12,570 nt of DNA, taken from NCBI GenBank assembly GCA_046728975.1, contig JBKPFU010000180.1, positions 1 through 12,570 of the forward strand, given 5' to 3'. The position numbers and the translations under genes were made by a program. Below the pieces are notes generated by a model. The model saw nothing but the letters and a program-made list of their open reading frames with translations. It ran no database searches and had not been told where the DNA came from. The stretch is from JBKPFU01 sp046728975 (GTDB lineage Bacteria; Actinomycetota; Thermoleophilia; Gaiellales; Gaiellaceae). Shown piece after piece: positions 1-7,172 of the stretch; positions within the stretch are counted from its first letter, which is position 1, and the number at the start of each line of letters is the position of its first letter.

Positions 1-368
1 TCGTCCTCGAGCACGGCGACGCGCTGCTCGCCGACGTCGACGGAGATCAGCAACTCGCGCTTGGCGGCGGGCAGCTGCGGGCGCTTGGCCGGCGCGCGGC
101 GGCGCGTGGACGAACGGCGCTGCTGGCGCCGCTCCGGCTTCGCCTGGCGTTCGTCCGTCTTGGTAGCGGCGGCCGCCTGACTCGTGCCGGCGGCCGGGCG
201 CTTGCTGCGTCCACGGCCTCCGCGGGATCCACGGCGGCGGCGAGTCCTGGCTTGTTCCCCACCCTCGCGGGCGGGCTCGGTGGTTACGGGTTCACTGGGT
301 GCTGGTGCGGCAGCCTCGGTGGGCGCCGCGTCGTCGCGCCGAATTCGGCGCCGGAAGAAACGGAGCAA
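1..368 (-). CDS. rne: RNase E/G family endoribonuclease, N-terminal part (gene runs off the left edge)
   Basis: Only the first 122 codons are visible. Residues 1-102 are a low-complexity, Ala/Pro/Glu- then Arg/Gly/Lys-rich extension. From K103 the sequence KRELLISVDVGEQRVAVLED matches the conserved start of the RNase E/G catalytic region just before its S1 domain. RNase E/G proteins are single-strand endoribonucleases for mRNA turnover and rRNA/tRNA maturation. The only usable start in the open frame is TTG at 366-368, with AAAGAGG six bases upstream; an in-frame stop lies at 420-422. The basic extension probably binds RNA or partner proteins, as in actinobacterial RNase E enzymes, which carry long non-catalytic extensions. 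Placement downstream of ndk and the mre genes is as in Streptomyces. The catalytic Asp residues and zinc-link are outside the window, so RNase E versus RNase G cannot be decided here. Confidence 0.8.
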   Translation of the reverse strand, partial: MLRFFRRRIRRDDAAPTEAAAPAPSEPVTTEPAREGGEQARTRRRRGSRGGRGRSKRPAAGTSQAAAATKTDERQAKPERRQQRRSSTRRRAPAKRPQLPAAKRELLISVDVGEQRVAVLED

Positions 369-374
369 AAGAAG

Positions 375-381
375 CCTCTTT
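375..381 (-). promoter_or_regulatory. Ribosome binding site of the RNase E/G gene
   Basis: On the minus strand AAAGAGG is followed by the 6-base spacer CTTCTT and then TTG. It decides the start, because there is no ATG or GTG between the upstream in-frame stop (420-422) and the conserved domain that would keep the basic extension. Confidence 0.6.
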
Positions 382-401
382 CTCGTGTGTCGCGCGCGCG
401 T

Positions 402-419
402 GCCGGAGCCTGATCCGGC
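402..419 (-). other. Small GC hairpin in the leader of the RNase E/G gene
   Basis: The 151-base gap between the 65-residue protein gene and the RNase E/G gene (369-519) holds one perfect 6-bp inverted repeat, GCCGGA and TCCGGC, with a 6-base loop. No run of T follows it, so it does not look like an intrinsic terminator. It lies about 33 bases upstream of the TTG start and could be part of the 5' leader. I saw no convincing promoter in the gap. In GC-rich DNA such a short repeat can arise by chance. Confidence 0.3.
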
Positions 420-519
420 TCACCAAGCGGGATGAGCACGTGCTGCGCTGGGTTCGTGTGATGCCAAGTCGAAAACATGACCTGGCTCCAAGGCTAGCAA
501 GGGGTTCGGCGCAGCGCGC

Positions 520-717
520 CTACGCGGCCGCGGGACGGAGCTTCGTCCGGCGGGTCCTGATCGTCCGCAGCCGCTGGCTCAACCGGGCCCATGCCCAGGG
601 CTCGATCTGCCCGTACCGCGTCTCGGCCTGGCCCCGTGTGGCGGCCAGATATTCGAACCACGCGTCGGCTTCCTCGATGAGCAGAAGCTCCAGCGCTTCA
701 CGCTTGCCCGTAGCCAT
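520..717 (-). CDS. Conserved-looking small protein of unknown function (65 aa)
   Basis: The protein starts MATGKREALELLLIEEADAW and is 65 residues long, ending in a TAG at 520-522. The first two thirds are acidic and helix-prone, with aromatic residues (W20, F21, Y23, Y35, W41, W43). The last 20 residues are Arg/Lys-rich. No membrane segment or signal peptide is visible. The ATG at 717 has GGAGG 11 bases upstream (729-733), slightly far but the best site. The gene follows rodA after 68 bases and precedes the RNase E/G gene. A frame through rodA continues into it, but that part is a shadow. I do not recognise a characterised family; the impression that it is shared among Thermoleophilia is from memory and untested. 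Confidence 0.6.
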   Translation of the reverse strand: MATGKREALELLLIEEADAWFEYLAATRGQAETRYGQIEPWAWARLSQRLRTIRTRRTKLRPAAA

Positions 718-785
718 GTCCGCTGCCACCTCCACGTCGGGGATGGCCCACAAGGTAGGACCTGGACCGGACAGACAACTCGCGC

Positions 786-1973
786 TTATCTGCGTCGAAC
801 TGCGATCGCTTGCAGGACGCCGATCGCGGCGAGGTTCACCACCATCGACGAGCCGCCGAAGCTGACGAAGGGAAGCGGGATTCCGGTTACCGGCGCCAGC
901 CCGATCGTCATGCCCACGTTGACGAAGATCTGGAACAGCAGAACGAATGCGATCGCGCCCGCCACCGTGGCCGTGAAGGCGTCTCGGGCAGCGGCGACGA
1001 TCTTCACCGCCCTCCAGATCACGAGCAGGTAGAGCAGCAGCAGGATCGACGCGCCGACGAAGCCGCGCTGCTCGGCCAGCGACGCGAAGACGAAGTCGGT
1101 CGCGTGCTCGGGGAGGAAGTTCAGGTTGGTCTGGGTCGCCCCCGCGACTCCGCGCCCGTGCCAGCCGCCCGCGCCGACCGCGTTGATCGACTGCGCGACG
1201 TTGTACGTCGCGTCGCTCGGGTCGAGGTTCGGGTGCGTGAAGCTCGTCAACCGCTGCTGCTGGTAGTCCTTCAGCACCTGGTGGCCCCACGCCGGTAGCA
1301 ACCACAGCACGAGCACTGCGGTCAGGCACGTCACCAGGCCGAGGACTGCGAGATGCGTCCAGCGCGTTCCGGCCACGAACAGGACGCCTGCGACCGCGGC
1401 GGTGTAGACCATCGCCGTCCCGAAGTCGGGCTGCGTGAAGACGAGCAGCACCGGAATCGCGGCGAAGCCGAGCGTCGTCAGCACCGTCTGGCTCTCGCTG
1501 GCGCGCTTTCCCCTGTCGGCGAGAAAGGCCGCCAGGAAGAGGACGAACGCGAGCTTTCCGAACTCGGACGGCTGGAACCGGAAGAAGCCCAGGTCGAGCC
1601 AGCGCTTCGACCCGCGGGTGACGGCGCCACCGAGCAGCACGATCACCATCAGCGCCGTGGTGCCGCCGTAGATCACGCGCTTATGCCTGCGCAGCCACTC
1701 GGGGTCGACGAGAACCATGCCGATTAGCCCGACCATCCCGATCAGCGCGAACACGGTTTGACGGACGACGTAGTAGTTCGAGTCGCCGGGCAAGTCGTGG
1801 CGCGTGATCCCGGCAATTGCCCAGAGGCCGTAGCCGACGATCGCCGCCGCCGCCCCAAGCAGGATCCAGTCGAGGCGCCAGACGGCCGCGGTCGCGTGGA
1901 CTCGCTCCGCGCGCCGCGAGCGGAGGCCGCGCGCACGGCTGTCGACAGCTTCTATTACCGCTCTAGTCGCCAC
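786..1973 (-). CDS. rodA: Peptidoglycan glycosyltransferase RodA (SEDS family)
   Basis: This is a 395-residue polytopic membrane protein, the usual length for RodA/FtsW. It polymerises lipid II into glycan strands during side-wall growth, paired with the PBP2 encoded just upstream. Visible SEDS motifs include GSKRWLDLG followed by FQPSEFGK (about 121-140), QPDFGTA (181-187), FLPEHATDFVFASLAEQRG (about 286-304) and PFVSFGGSS (368-376). D254 in the SDATYN stretch of the large extracytoplasmic loop is the likely counterpart of the catalytic Asp of RodA; this is inferred by motif position. A cytoplasmic Arg-rich tail of about 32 residues precedes the first helix. GTG at 1971-1973 is the only plausible start; it overlaps the mrdA stop by 11 bases and has AGGAGG only 3 bases upstream. 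Being next to mre genes and a class B PBP argues for RodA rather than FtsW. Confidence 0.95.
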   Translation of the reverse strand: MATRAVIEAVDSRARGLRSRRAERVHATAAVWRLDWILLGAAAAIVGYGLWAIAGITRHDLPGDSNYYVVRQTVFALIGMVGLIGMVLVDPEWLRRHKRVIYGGTTALMVIVLLGGAVTRGSKRWLDLGFFRFQPSEFGKLAFVLFLAAFLADRGKRASESQTVLTTLGFAAIPVLLVFTQPDFGTAMVYTAAVAGVLFVAGTRWTHLAVLGLVTCLTAVLVLWLLPAWGHQVLKDYQQQRLTSFTHPNLDPSDATYNVAQSINAVGAGGWHGRGVAGATQTNLNFLPEHATDFVFASLAEQRGFVGASILLLLYLLVIWRAVKIVAAARDAFTATVAGAIAFVLLFQIFVNVGMTIGLAPVTGIPLPFVSFGGSSMVVNLAAIGVLQAIAVRRR

Positions 1974-3981
1974 GGGCCTCCTGCGGCGCTCCGCGCGTAT
2001 GGAAGTACTGCTCGAACACCTTCAGCGCAGCCGGGGCGGCCGCGTCGGCGCCGTGGCCGCCGTTTTCGATCACCGCGCAGACGACGATGCGGGGCGTGTC
2101 GTTGGCCGGGCCGTAGCCGCACCACCACGACTGGTCGACCATTCCGGTGAACCCGGGAATGTGCGTCGACTTCTCGGCCGTTCCCGTCTTGCCGGCGATC
2201 TCGACCGGGAACGTGCTGAAGATCCCGGCCGACGTCCCGTAGTTGGCGTGGGTCGCTTGGTAGAGGCCGTCGCGGACGACGGCGAGCCCGGTCGGGTCGA
2301 GGCGGACGCGCTGCGCGGGCGGCGGCGCGAACGTGTGCAGGATCCGGGCAGGTGCCCGCGCATCGCCGCCCTGCTCGACATCCTCGACGACGTGCGGTTT
2401 GACAAGACGGCCGCCGTTGGCGACGAGGGCGTAGAAGCGCGCCATCTGCATCGGCGTGACGAGCACGTCCTTCTGGCCGATCGAGAGCTGGATCGAGTCA
2501 CCGGGCTTCCACAGCTGGTCGATCCGCCAGCAGCACGGATCCGCCTTCGGCGTGAAGGTCCTCTTCTTCCAGGCAATCGTCGGCACGAGACCGCTGGCCT
2601 CCGGCCCCACGTCTATATCGCTTGGAGAGCCAAATCCGAACCTCCGCGCCCACAGCTGCAGCGGCTGCCCGCGCTCGGGCGGCAGCTGATAGAAGCGATA
2701 ACCGAGCTGGTAGAAGTAGGTGTCGCACGATGCGGCGATTGCCGTCGGCAGCGTCATCGACGAGCTCGCGTACGGGTCCCAGTTCTTGAACGTCTGTCCG
2801 GCGACCGTGTACGAGCCGGTGCAGCGGAGCTCGTCGTAGGCCGAGACGACTCGTTCCTGCAGCGCCGCGAGCGCGGTCACCGGCTTAAACGTCGAGCCGC
2901 TCGGATAGAGGCCGACGAGCGCGCGGTTCAGAGCCGGATAGTTCGCGTCACGGGCGGCATTCGGGTTCAGCAGCGGCGCCAGCTTCTTCCGGTCGGCGCG
3001 CCCGGCAAGGACGCTCGGCATGTACGTCGGGTTCGAGGCCATCGCCAGCACCTCACCGCTCCGCGGGTCGAGCGCCACGATCGCACCGCCGTTCGAAGAC
3101 CAGCAGCCGACGCAGTCCGAGCTGCGCGCGCGCTGGATGCCATAGCGGATGGCCCGCTCGGCGGCGCGCTGGAGGCCGATATCGATCGTCAGGCGGATCG
3201 ACTGGCCCGTCTGCGGCTGCTCCCGCACGAGCAGCGGGCTGCGCGGGCGCCCGAGTGAATCCACGCGAAGCTCGGCCACGCCGTCGCGGCCACGCAGGTA
3301 CGCGTCGTAGGCGGACTCGACGCCGGACTGGCCGATCTTGTCGCCGAGGCGGTAACCCTTTCCGCGCAGCGCCTTCAGCTGGTCGGGCGAGATCTCGCCG
3401 ACGTAGCCGAGCAGCTGCGCGCCGAGCGCCTGATACGGGTAGCGGCGCAGGTAGGTTTGGGCGAGCTTCACGCCCGGGAAATCGAGCTTGTGCTCGGAGA
3501 GGTAGTAGATCTGGTCGCGGTGGATGCCCTCCTTCACAGTGACCGGCGTCACAGGGTCTTTCGAGCGCTTCCGTAGCTGGACGAGGATCTGCGAGACGGG
3601 GACGCGGACGACCTTGGACAGGCGGCGCAGCTCGTTGAGGCGACGCGCCCGGTTCTTGGGCAGGTCTGCCGGCCAGATCTGGACGGCCGTCCCGGCCTTG
3701 TTCTCGACGAGCACTTTCCCGTTGCGGTCGTAGACAGTTCCGCGCTGCGCCTCGACCGGCACGCTCCGCACCTGGTTGTTCAGGGCCGCGCTCAGGTACT
3801 GGGGCCCCGAGAGGACCTGAAGCGCCCACAGCCGGAAGAAGAGGACGCCGAAGAGCCCGAGGGCGAGCGCACCGAGCAGCGCGAGGCGGAACGCGAGCTT
3901 AGGCGTAAGGCGGAACGGCTCTTCGACCCGGGGATCCGGGGGCAGGAAGCGGTCGGAGCCTCGCAGGCCTGTGCTAGCCAA
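1963..3981 (-). CDS. mrdA: Penicillin-binding protein 2, elongation-specific transpeptidase
   Basis: This 672-residue class B PBP cross-links new side-wall peptidoglycan together with RodA. A cytoplasmic tail is followed by one membrane anchor (about 28-54) and the pedestal domain, starting with the R-G-x-V-Y-D-R-N-G motif near 80-88. The transpeptidase motifs are S363-T-F-K366 (nucleophile S363), S418-C-D420 in the SxN/SxD position, and K598-T-G-T601. The start is TTG at 3979-3981, supported by AGGAGG nine bases upstream; it overlaps the mreD stop by 8 bases. The extracytoplasmic part holds unusual cysteines: C290 and C293 in a short insertion before the catalytic fold, adjacent C483/C484, and single C387, C419, C621 and C635. 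Position between mreD and rodA fits PBP2 rather than the division protein FtsI. Confidence 0.96.
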   Translation of the reverse strand: MASTGLRGSDRFLPPDPRVEEPFRLTPKLAFRLALLGALALGLFGVLFFRLWALQVLSGPQYLSAALNNQVRSVPVEAQRGTVYDRNGKVLVENKAGTAVQIWPADLPKNRARRLNELRRLSKVVRVPVSQILVQLRKRSKDPVTPVTVKEGIHRDQIYYLSEHKLDFPGVKLAQTYLRRYPYQALGAQLLGYVGEISPDQLKALRGKGYRLGDKIGQSGVESAYDAYLRGRDGVAELRVDSLGRPRSPLLVREQPQTGQSIRLTIDIGLQRAAERAIRYGIQRARSSDCVGCWSSNGGAIVALDPRSGEVLAMASNPTYMPSVLAGRADRKKLAPLLNPNAARDANYPALNRALVGLYPSGSTFKPVTALAALQERVVSAYDELRCTGSYTVAGQTFKNWDPYASSSMTLPTAIAASCDTYFYQLGYRFYQLPPERGQPLQLWARRFGFGSPSDIDVGPEASGLVPTIAWKKRTFTPKADPCCWRIDQLWKPGDSIQLSIGQKDVLVTPMQMARFYALVANGGRLVKPHVVEDVEQGGDARAPARILHTFAPPPAQRVRLDPTGLAVVRDGLYQATHANYGTSAGIFSTFPVEIAGKTGTAEKSTHIPGFTGMVDQSWWCGYGPANDTPRIVVCAVIENGGHGADAAAPAALKVFEQYFHTRGAPQEARGD
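1977..1982 (-). promoter_or_regulatory. Ribosome binding site of rodA, unusually close to the start
   Basis: AGGAGG on the minus strand is separated from the rodA GTG by only three bases (CCC). It lies inside the end of mrdA. No other ATG, GTG or TTG precedes the first membrane helix, so the close spacing appears real. It may lower rodA initiation or make it depend on ribosomes finishing mrdA. Confidence 0.55.
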
Positions 3982-4492
3982 GGAGCCGCACCTCCTCGAG
4001 CCGCGACCGCGGCGTCAGCAGGCGCCGGACGAGCGCATAGACGGGCAGCGTCAACGCGAGGTTCAGCAGGATGGTTGCCGGCAGGGTCTCGATCAGGACC
4101 CGATGTGCCGACGCCGTTTCGCCGAGCATGTAGTGCAGGACGAGCGCGCCGATGGCGTACAAAACGGTGATGACCGCGACCGAGACGAACGGCGCGTGCG
4201 AGCGGTCGCGGCCGGTCGTCTCGCCGTAGCGGCCGATCCAGTAGCCCGCGAGCGTGAGCAAGAGGGAAGTCACGCCCAGCGTCGCGAGCGTGGCGGTGTC
4301 GACGATCAGCCCGGCGGCGAACCCGCACACGGCCCCGAAGATCGTCCCGCGCAGAAGTGCGATGGAGACGAGCGTGACGAGCACCAGATCGGGCGTGCCA
4401 CCGAGGATCTCGATCGACGAGATCAGCGTGACCTGGAGGATCGCGGCGCTGAAGACGATCGCCGCAGCCTTCGCCACCTCCGCGGGGTTCAC
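3974..4492 (-). CDS. mreD: Rod shape-determining membrane protein MreD
   Basis: This 172-residue, very hydrophobic protein has about five predicted membrane helices and ends in a short basic tail with Arg, Lys-free and Glu residues. MreD is an integral membrane component of the elongasome that works with MreC to control PBP2-RodA activity. Sequence conservation in MreD is low, so the call rests on length, topology and its place between mreC and mrdA. The start is GTG at 4490-4492, forming a 4-base GTGA overlap with the mreC stop. No good ribosome binding site precedes it, consistent with translational coupling. Its own end carries the mrdA ribosome binding site. Confidence 0.9.
   Translation of the reverse strand: MNPAEVAKAAAIVFSAAILQVTLISSIEILGGTPDLVLVTLVSIALLRGTIFGAVCGFAAGLIVDTATLATLGVTSLLLTLAGYWIGRYGETTGRDRSHAPFVSVAVITVLYAIGALVLHYMLGETASAHRVLIETLPATILLNLALTLPVYALVRRLLTPRSRLEEVRLLG
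3991..3996 (-). promoter_or_regulatory. Ribosome binding site of mrdA
   Basis: AGGAGG on the minus strand lies nine bases before a TTG codon and inside the 3' end of mreD. It is the strongest such site in the shape-gene block and decides for the TTG start of PBP2. Confidence 0.7.
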
Positions 4493-5436
4493 GGCAGCCC
4501 CGGGAGCGGTTTCCTCGCGACGAGGATGAGGACCGAGTCGAGCGAGGAGAAGTCCACGAACGGCTGGATCTGCACCTGCTTGTAGATGTCGGTGTCGGTC
4601 TGACCCACGCTCGCGACGACGCCGATCGGAATTCCGCGCGGGTAGATCGAGGCGAGGTCACGGGAGCGCCAGCCGGCGGTGACGATGGTGTCCCCGCGGT
4701 TCACGACCTGGTCCTTCGTCACGCGCTGGAGCATCAGCGCTTCGCTTCCACCGCCGGCCGTTTGCACGACACCGGGAGCCCTGCTGTTGGCATCGACCGC
4801 GGACACCGCGCTCGACTCGTCAGTCAGGAGGGTGACGAGTGCCGAGTGGTCTGCCACCTTGGTGACCGTCCCGACCAGCCCGTCGTCCGTGATCACCGGC
4901 GCGTCCTTGCGGACGCCGGCGTCGGATCCCGCGGCGACGAGGACCTGCTGGTCGAACTCGTCCGCCGGCCGCACGATCACTCGGGTCGCGACCTGCTCGT
5001 ACCCCGTCGGAAAGCTGGGCAGGTCGCGGTAGTGCAGCAACGCCCGAAGCCGTTCGTTCTCCTGCGCCGCCATCTGGTTCGCGATCGCCTGCTGACGGAG
5101 CTGGTCAATCTGGGCGCGGAGCCGCTCGTTCTCCGATTTCGCCCCGGCGAGGTCGCTCATGTAGCCGTAGGCATCCCGGAACGGCCGCGAGACACGGTCG
5201 GCGGCGACCTCGAACGGCCGCAGGACGGTGGTTCCGAAGCTCTGCACCTGATGCAGCCCGCCGTCGGCGGGCTCACGGAAGTAGATCGTGATCAGGACCA
5301 GCGAGAGCAGGACGAGCACTCCCGCCACGATCCGCCGCTTGAGAGCTCTGGAGCTGCGGGAGGAGTAAGGGACCGGTCGCGGGCGCGGCGCCGCCGCGCC
5401 CAGAACCGCCAGTCGTGCTGTGCGGTTGCGAGGCAC
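4489..5436 (-). CDS. mreC: Rod shape-determining protein MreC
   Basis: This 315-residue protein links cytoplasmic MreB to the extracytoplasmic cell-wall enzymes. An Arg-rich cytoplasmic tail (1-33) is followed by one membrane helix (about 34-53). A coiled coil rich in Glu, Leu, Gln and Arg spans about 95-135, and the paired beta-barrel region about 145-310 contains V-T-D-D-G-L-V-G-T-V-type motifs near 181-191 and YPRGIPIGVVASV near 265-277. MreC is known to bind PBP2 and to assemble through its coiled coil. The start is GTG at 5434-5436 with only a weak AGGG upstream. The 42-base gap to mreB contains TACACT (5448-5453), a possible but weak -10 element just before the start. The gene ends in a GTGA overlap with mreD. 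Confidence 0.96.
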   Translation of the reverse strand: MPRNRTARLAVLGAAAPRPRPVPYSSRSSRALKRRIVAGVLVLLSLVLITIYFREPADGGLHQVQSFGTTVLRPFEVAADRVSRPFRDAYGYMSDLAGAKSENERLRAQIDQLRQQAIANQMAAQENERLRALLHYRDLPSFPTGYEQVATRVIVRPADEFDQQVLVAAGSDAGVRKDAPVITDDGLVGTVTKVADHSALVTLLTDESSAVSAVDANSRAPGVVQTAGGGSEALMLQRVTKDQVVNRGDTIVTAGWRSRDLASIYPRGIPIGVVASVGQTDTDIYKQVQIQPFVDFSSLDSVLILVARKPLPGLP

Positions 5437-5478
5437 GAGAGAGCCCTAGTGTAGGGAAGTCACCGGAACGTGGTGAAG

Positions 5479-6525
5479 TTAGAGTCTGCGGCCGTTGCGC
5501 TTGGCTTTGGCGGAGCGGTGGATCGCCTCGAACTCCTCCAGGCTGCGCCCGGATCCGACGGCAACGCACGTGAGCGGGCTCTCCGCGAGGTGCACTGGCA
5601 TCTGGGTCTCGTGGCGAAGGCGCTCGTCGAGCCCGTGCAGGAGCGCGCCGCCGCCGGCGAGGACGATCCCGCGGTCCATGATGTCGGCCGCGAGCTCGGG
5701 CGGTGTCTTGTCGAGCGTCGACTTGATCGCGTCGACGATCTGCGAGACGGGGCCGTCAAGCGCGCGCCGTACCTCCTCGGAGGAGATGATGATCGTCTTC
5801 GGCAGGCCGGTCAGCATGTCGCGCCCGCGAACCTCGGCCTGCACCTCCTCACGCAGGTCGAAGGCCGAACCGATCTCGAGCTTGATCTCCTCGGCCGTCT
5901 GCTGGCCGATCAGCAGCTTGTACTCGCTCTTGATGTGGTTGATGATCGCCTCGTCCATCTCGTCGCCGCCGACACGCATGGACTGGCTGACGACGATCCC
6001 GCCGAGCGAGATGACCGCGACCTCGGTCGTCCCGCCGCCGACGTCGACAATCATGTTTCCCGTCGGCTCGGAGACGGGGAGGCCGGCGCCGATCGCGGCG
6101 GCCATCGGCTCCTCGATCAGATAGGCCTGGCGCGCGCCCGCCGAGAGCGTCGCCTCCTCGACCGCCCGCTTCTCGACGCCTGTGACGCCGGAGGGGACGC
6201 AGACGACGACGCGCGGGTGCGCGAATCGGTGTTGGTGCACCTTCTGGATGAAGTGCCGGAGCATCTGCTCCGTGACGTCGAAGTCGGCGATCACGCCGTC
6301 CTTCAGCGGACGGATCGCCGAGATCGTGCCGGGAGTGCGGCCGAGCATCCGTTTCGCCTCGACGCCCACGGCGTGCACCTCGTTCGTGCGCTGGTCGATC
6401 GCGACCACGGACGGCTCCGAGAGAACGATCCCCCGGCCGCGAACGTAGACGAGCGTGTTCGCGGTGCCGAGATCGACGGCCATGTCCCTGCCGCCGAAGC
6501 CGTTGAAGTAGTTGAGCCACGCCAT
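5479..6525 (-). CDS. mreB: Rod shape-determining actin homologue MreB
   Basis: This 348-residue actin-fold ATPase forms membrane-bound filaments that orient side-wall synthesis. The phosphate-1 motif DLGTANTLVY is at 18-27, EEP at 138-140, phosphate-2 IVDVGGGTTEVAV at 159-171, GGDEMDEAI at 187-194 and the adenosine motif VLAGGGALLHG at 288-298. The extra N-terminal segment M-A-W-L-N-Y-F-N-G-F carries bulky hydrophobic residues and may be the membrane-binding amphipathic helix. The ATG at 6523-6525 lies 14 bases after the tag stop and has only a weak ribosome binding site. A second in-frame ATG (M15, just before AVDLGTA) would remove this helix and is less likely. A single full-length copy followed by mreC and mreD identifies it as MreB rather than an MreB-like paralogue. 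Confidence 0.98.
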   Translation of the reverse strand: MAWLNYFNGFGGRDMAVDLGTANTLVYVRGRGIVLSEPSVVAIDQRTNEVHAVGVEAKRMLGRTPGTISAIRPLKDGVIADFDVTEQMLRHFIQKVHQHRFAHPRVVVCVPSGVTGVEKRAVEEATLSAGARQAYLIEEPMAAAIGAGLPVSEPTGNMIVDVGGGTTEVAVISLGGIVVSQSMRVGGDEMDEAIINHIKSEYKLLIGQQTAEEIKLEIGSAFDLREEVQAEVRGRDMLTGLPKTIIISSEEVRRALDGPVSQIVDAIKSTLDKTPPELAADIMDRGIVLAGGGALLHGLDERLRHETQMPVHLAESPLTCVAVGSGRSLEEFEAIHRSAKAKRNGRRL

Positions 6526-6539
6526 AGGGTCCGCCGAGT

Positions 6540-7172
6540 CTAGCGATCGTTGCGCGAAAACACCTGCACGTCGGCCTGAGCGGCCTCGACGTCGTCGCGG
6601 ACGAAGCAGTCGGCCAGATGGTCGTTGACGACGCCGACTGCCTGAAGCGTCGAATAGACCGTTGTCGGGCCGACGAAGGCGAAGCCGCGGCGCTTCAGCT
6701 CCTTGGTCAGGGCTTTCGAATCGGGCGTGAACGCAGGCAGGTCGGCGTAGCTCAGCGGCGCCTGGCGCGTTGACGGCCGGTAGCTCCAGACGAGCTGCGG
6801 AAGCGGCAGCTCATCTCGCAGCGCCACCGTCGCTTGCGCGTTCTGGACGATCGCCTCGAGCTTCCGCCGGTTTCGGATGACGCGCTCGTCTCCGAGCAGC
6901 CGCTCGATCTCGCGCCGGCCGAAGCGCGCGACGCGGTCGGGCTCGAACTCCGCGAAGGCGTCTCGGAGTCCGTCCCGCTTGCGCAGGATCAGCGCCCACG
7001 AGAGGCCGCTCTGCAGGCACTCGAGCGAAAGCCTCTCGTACAGCCCCCGCTCGTCGACGACGGGTCGGCCCCACTCGGCGTCGTGATACTCGCGGTAGCG
7101 ATCGTCACTGTCGCCCCAACGGCAGCGGAGCTTCCCGTCCGCGCCGGTGACGATGTCGCTAGCCAAACCCAT
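6540..7172 (-). CDS. tag: DNA-3-methyladenine glycosylase I
   Basis: The protein (210 residues from ATG 7172) excises 3-methyladenine from alkylated DNA to start base-excision repair. Counting from that start, the zinc ligands known in E. coli Tag are matched by C17 (RCRW), H30 (YHDAEWG), H185 and C189 (NDHLADC). E51 in LECLQSGLSW corresponds to the conserved pocket glutamate. KRRGFAFVGPTTVYSTLQA near the C-terminal third is typical of the family. The frame is open further upstream to 7235, but that part overlaps maf deeply and lacks family similarity. ATG 7172 overlaps the maf stop by 14 bases and has a weak GGGGTG before it; TTG two codons further in is an alternative. It is about 20 residues longer than E. 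coli Tag, at both ends. Confidence 0.95.
   Translation of the reverse strand: MGLASDIVTGADGKLRCRWGDSDDRYREYHDAEWGRPVVDERGLYERLSLECLQSGLSWALILRKRDGLRDAFAEFEPDRVARFGRREIERLLGDERVIRNRRKLEAIVQNAQATVALRDELPLPQLVWSYRPSTRQAPLSYADLPAFTPDSKALTKELKRRGFAFVGPTTVYSTLQAVGVVNDHLADCFVRDDVEAAQADVQVFSRNDR

Noticed and set aside
402..419. Intrinsic terminator between the 65-residue protein gene and the RNase E/G gene
   Set aside because: The 6-bp stem is short and no T-rich tract follows on the transcribed strand.
718..785. Promoter between rodA and the 65-residue protein gene (TTGTCT and TACCTT)
   Set aside because: The spacing is only 15 bases and both boxes match the consensus poorly; the GTCC triplets between them look like chance repeats in GC-rich sequence.
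520..1329. Long minus-strand frame joining a stretch inside rodA to the 65-residue protein
   Set aside because: The upstream part is rodA read out of frame; the real gene begins at ATG 717 with its own ribosome binding site.
1999..3258. 419-codon open frame on the plus strand opposite mrdA
   Set aside because: The product is an Arg/Asp/Val-rich shadow without domains; the opposite strand has all three PBP motifs.
5470..6543. 357-codon open frame on the plus strand opposite mreB
   Set aside because: It mirrors the full mreB gene almost end to end, has no recognisable motif and a composition driven by mreB codon use.
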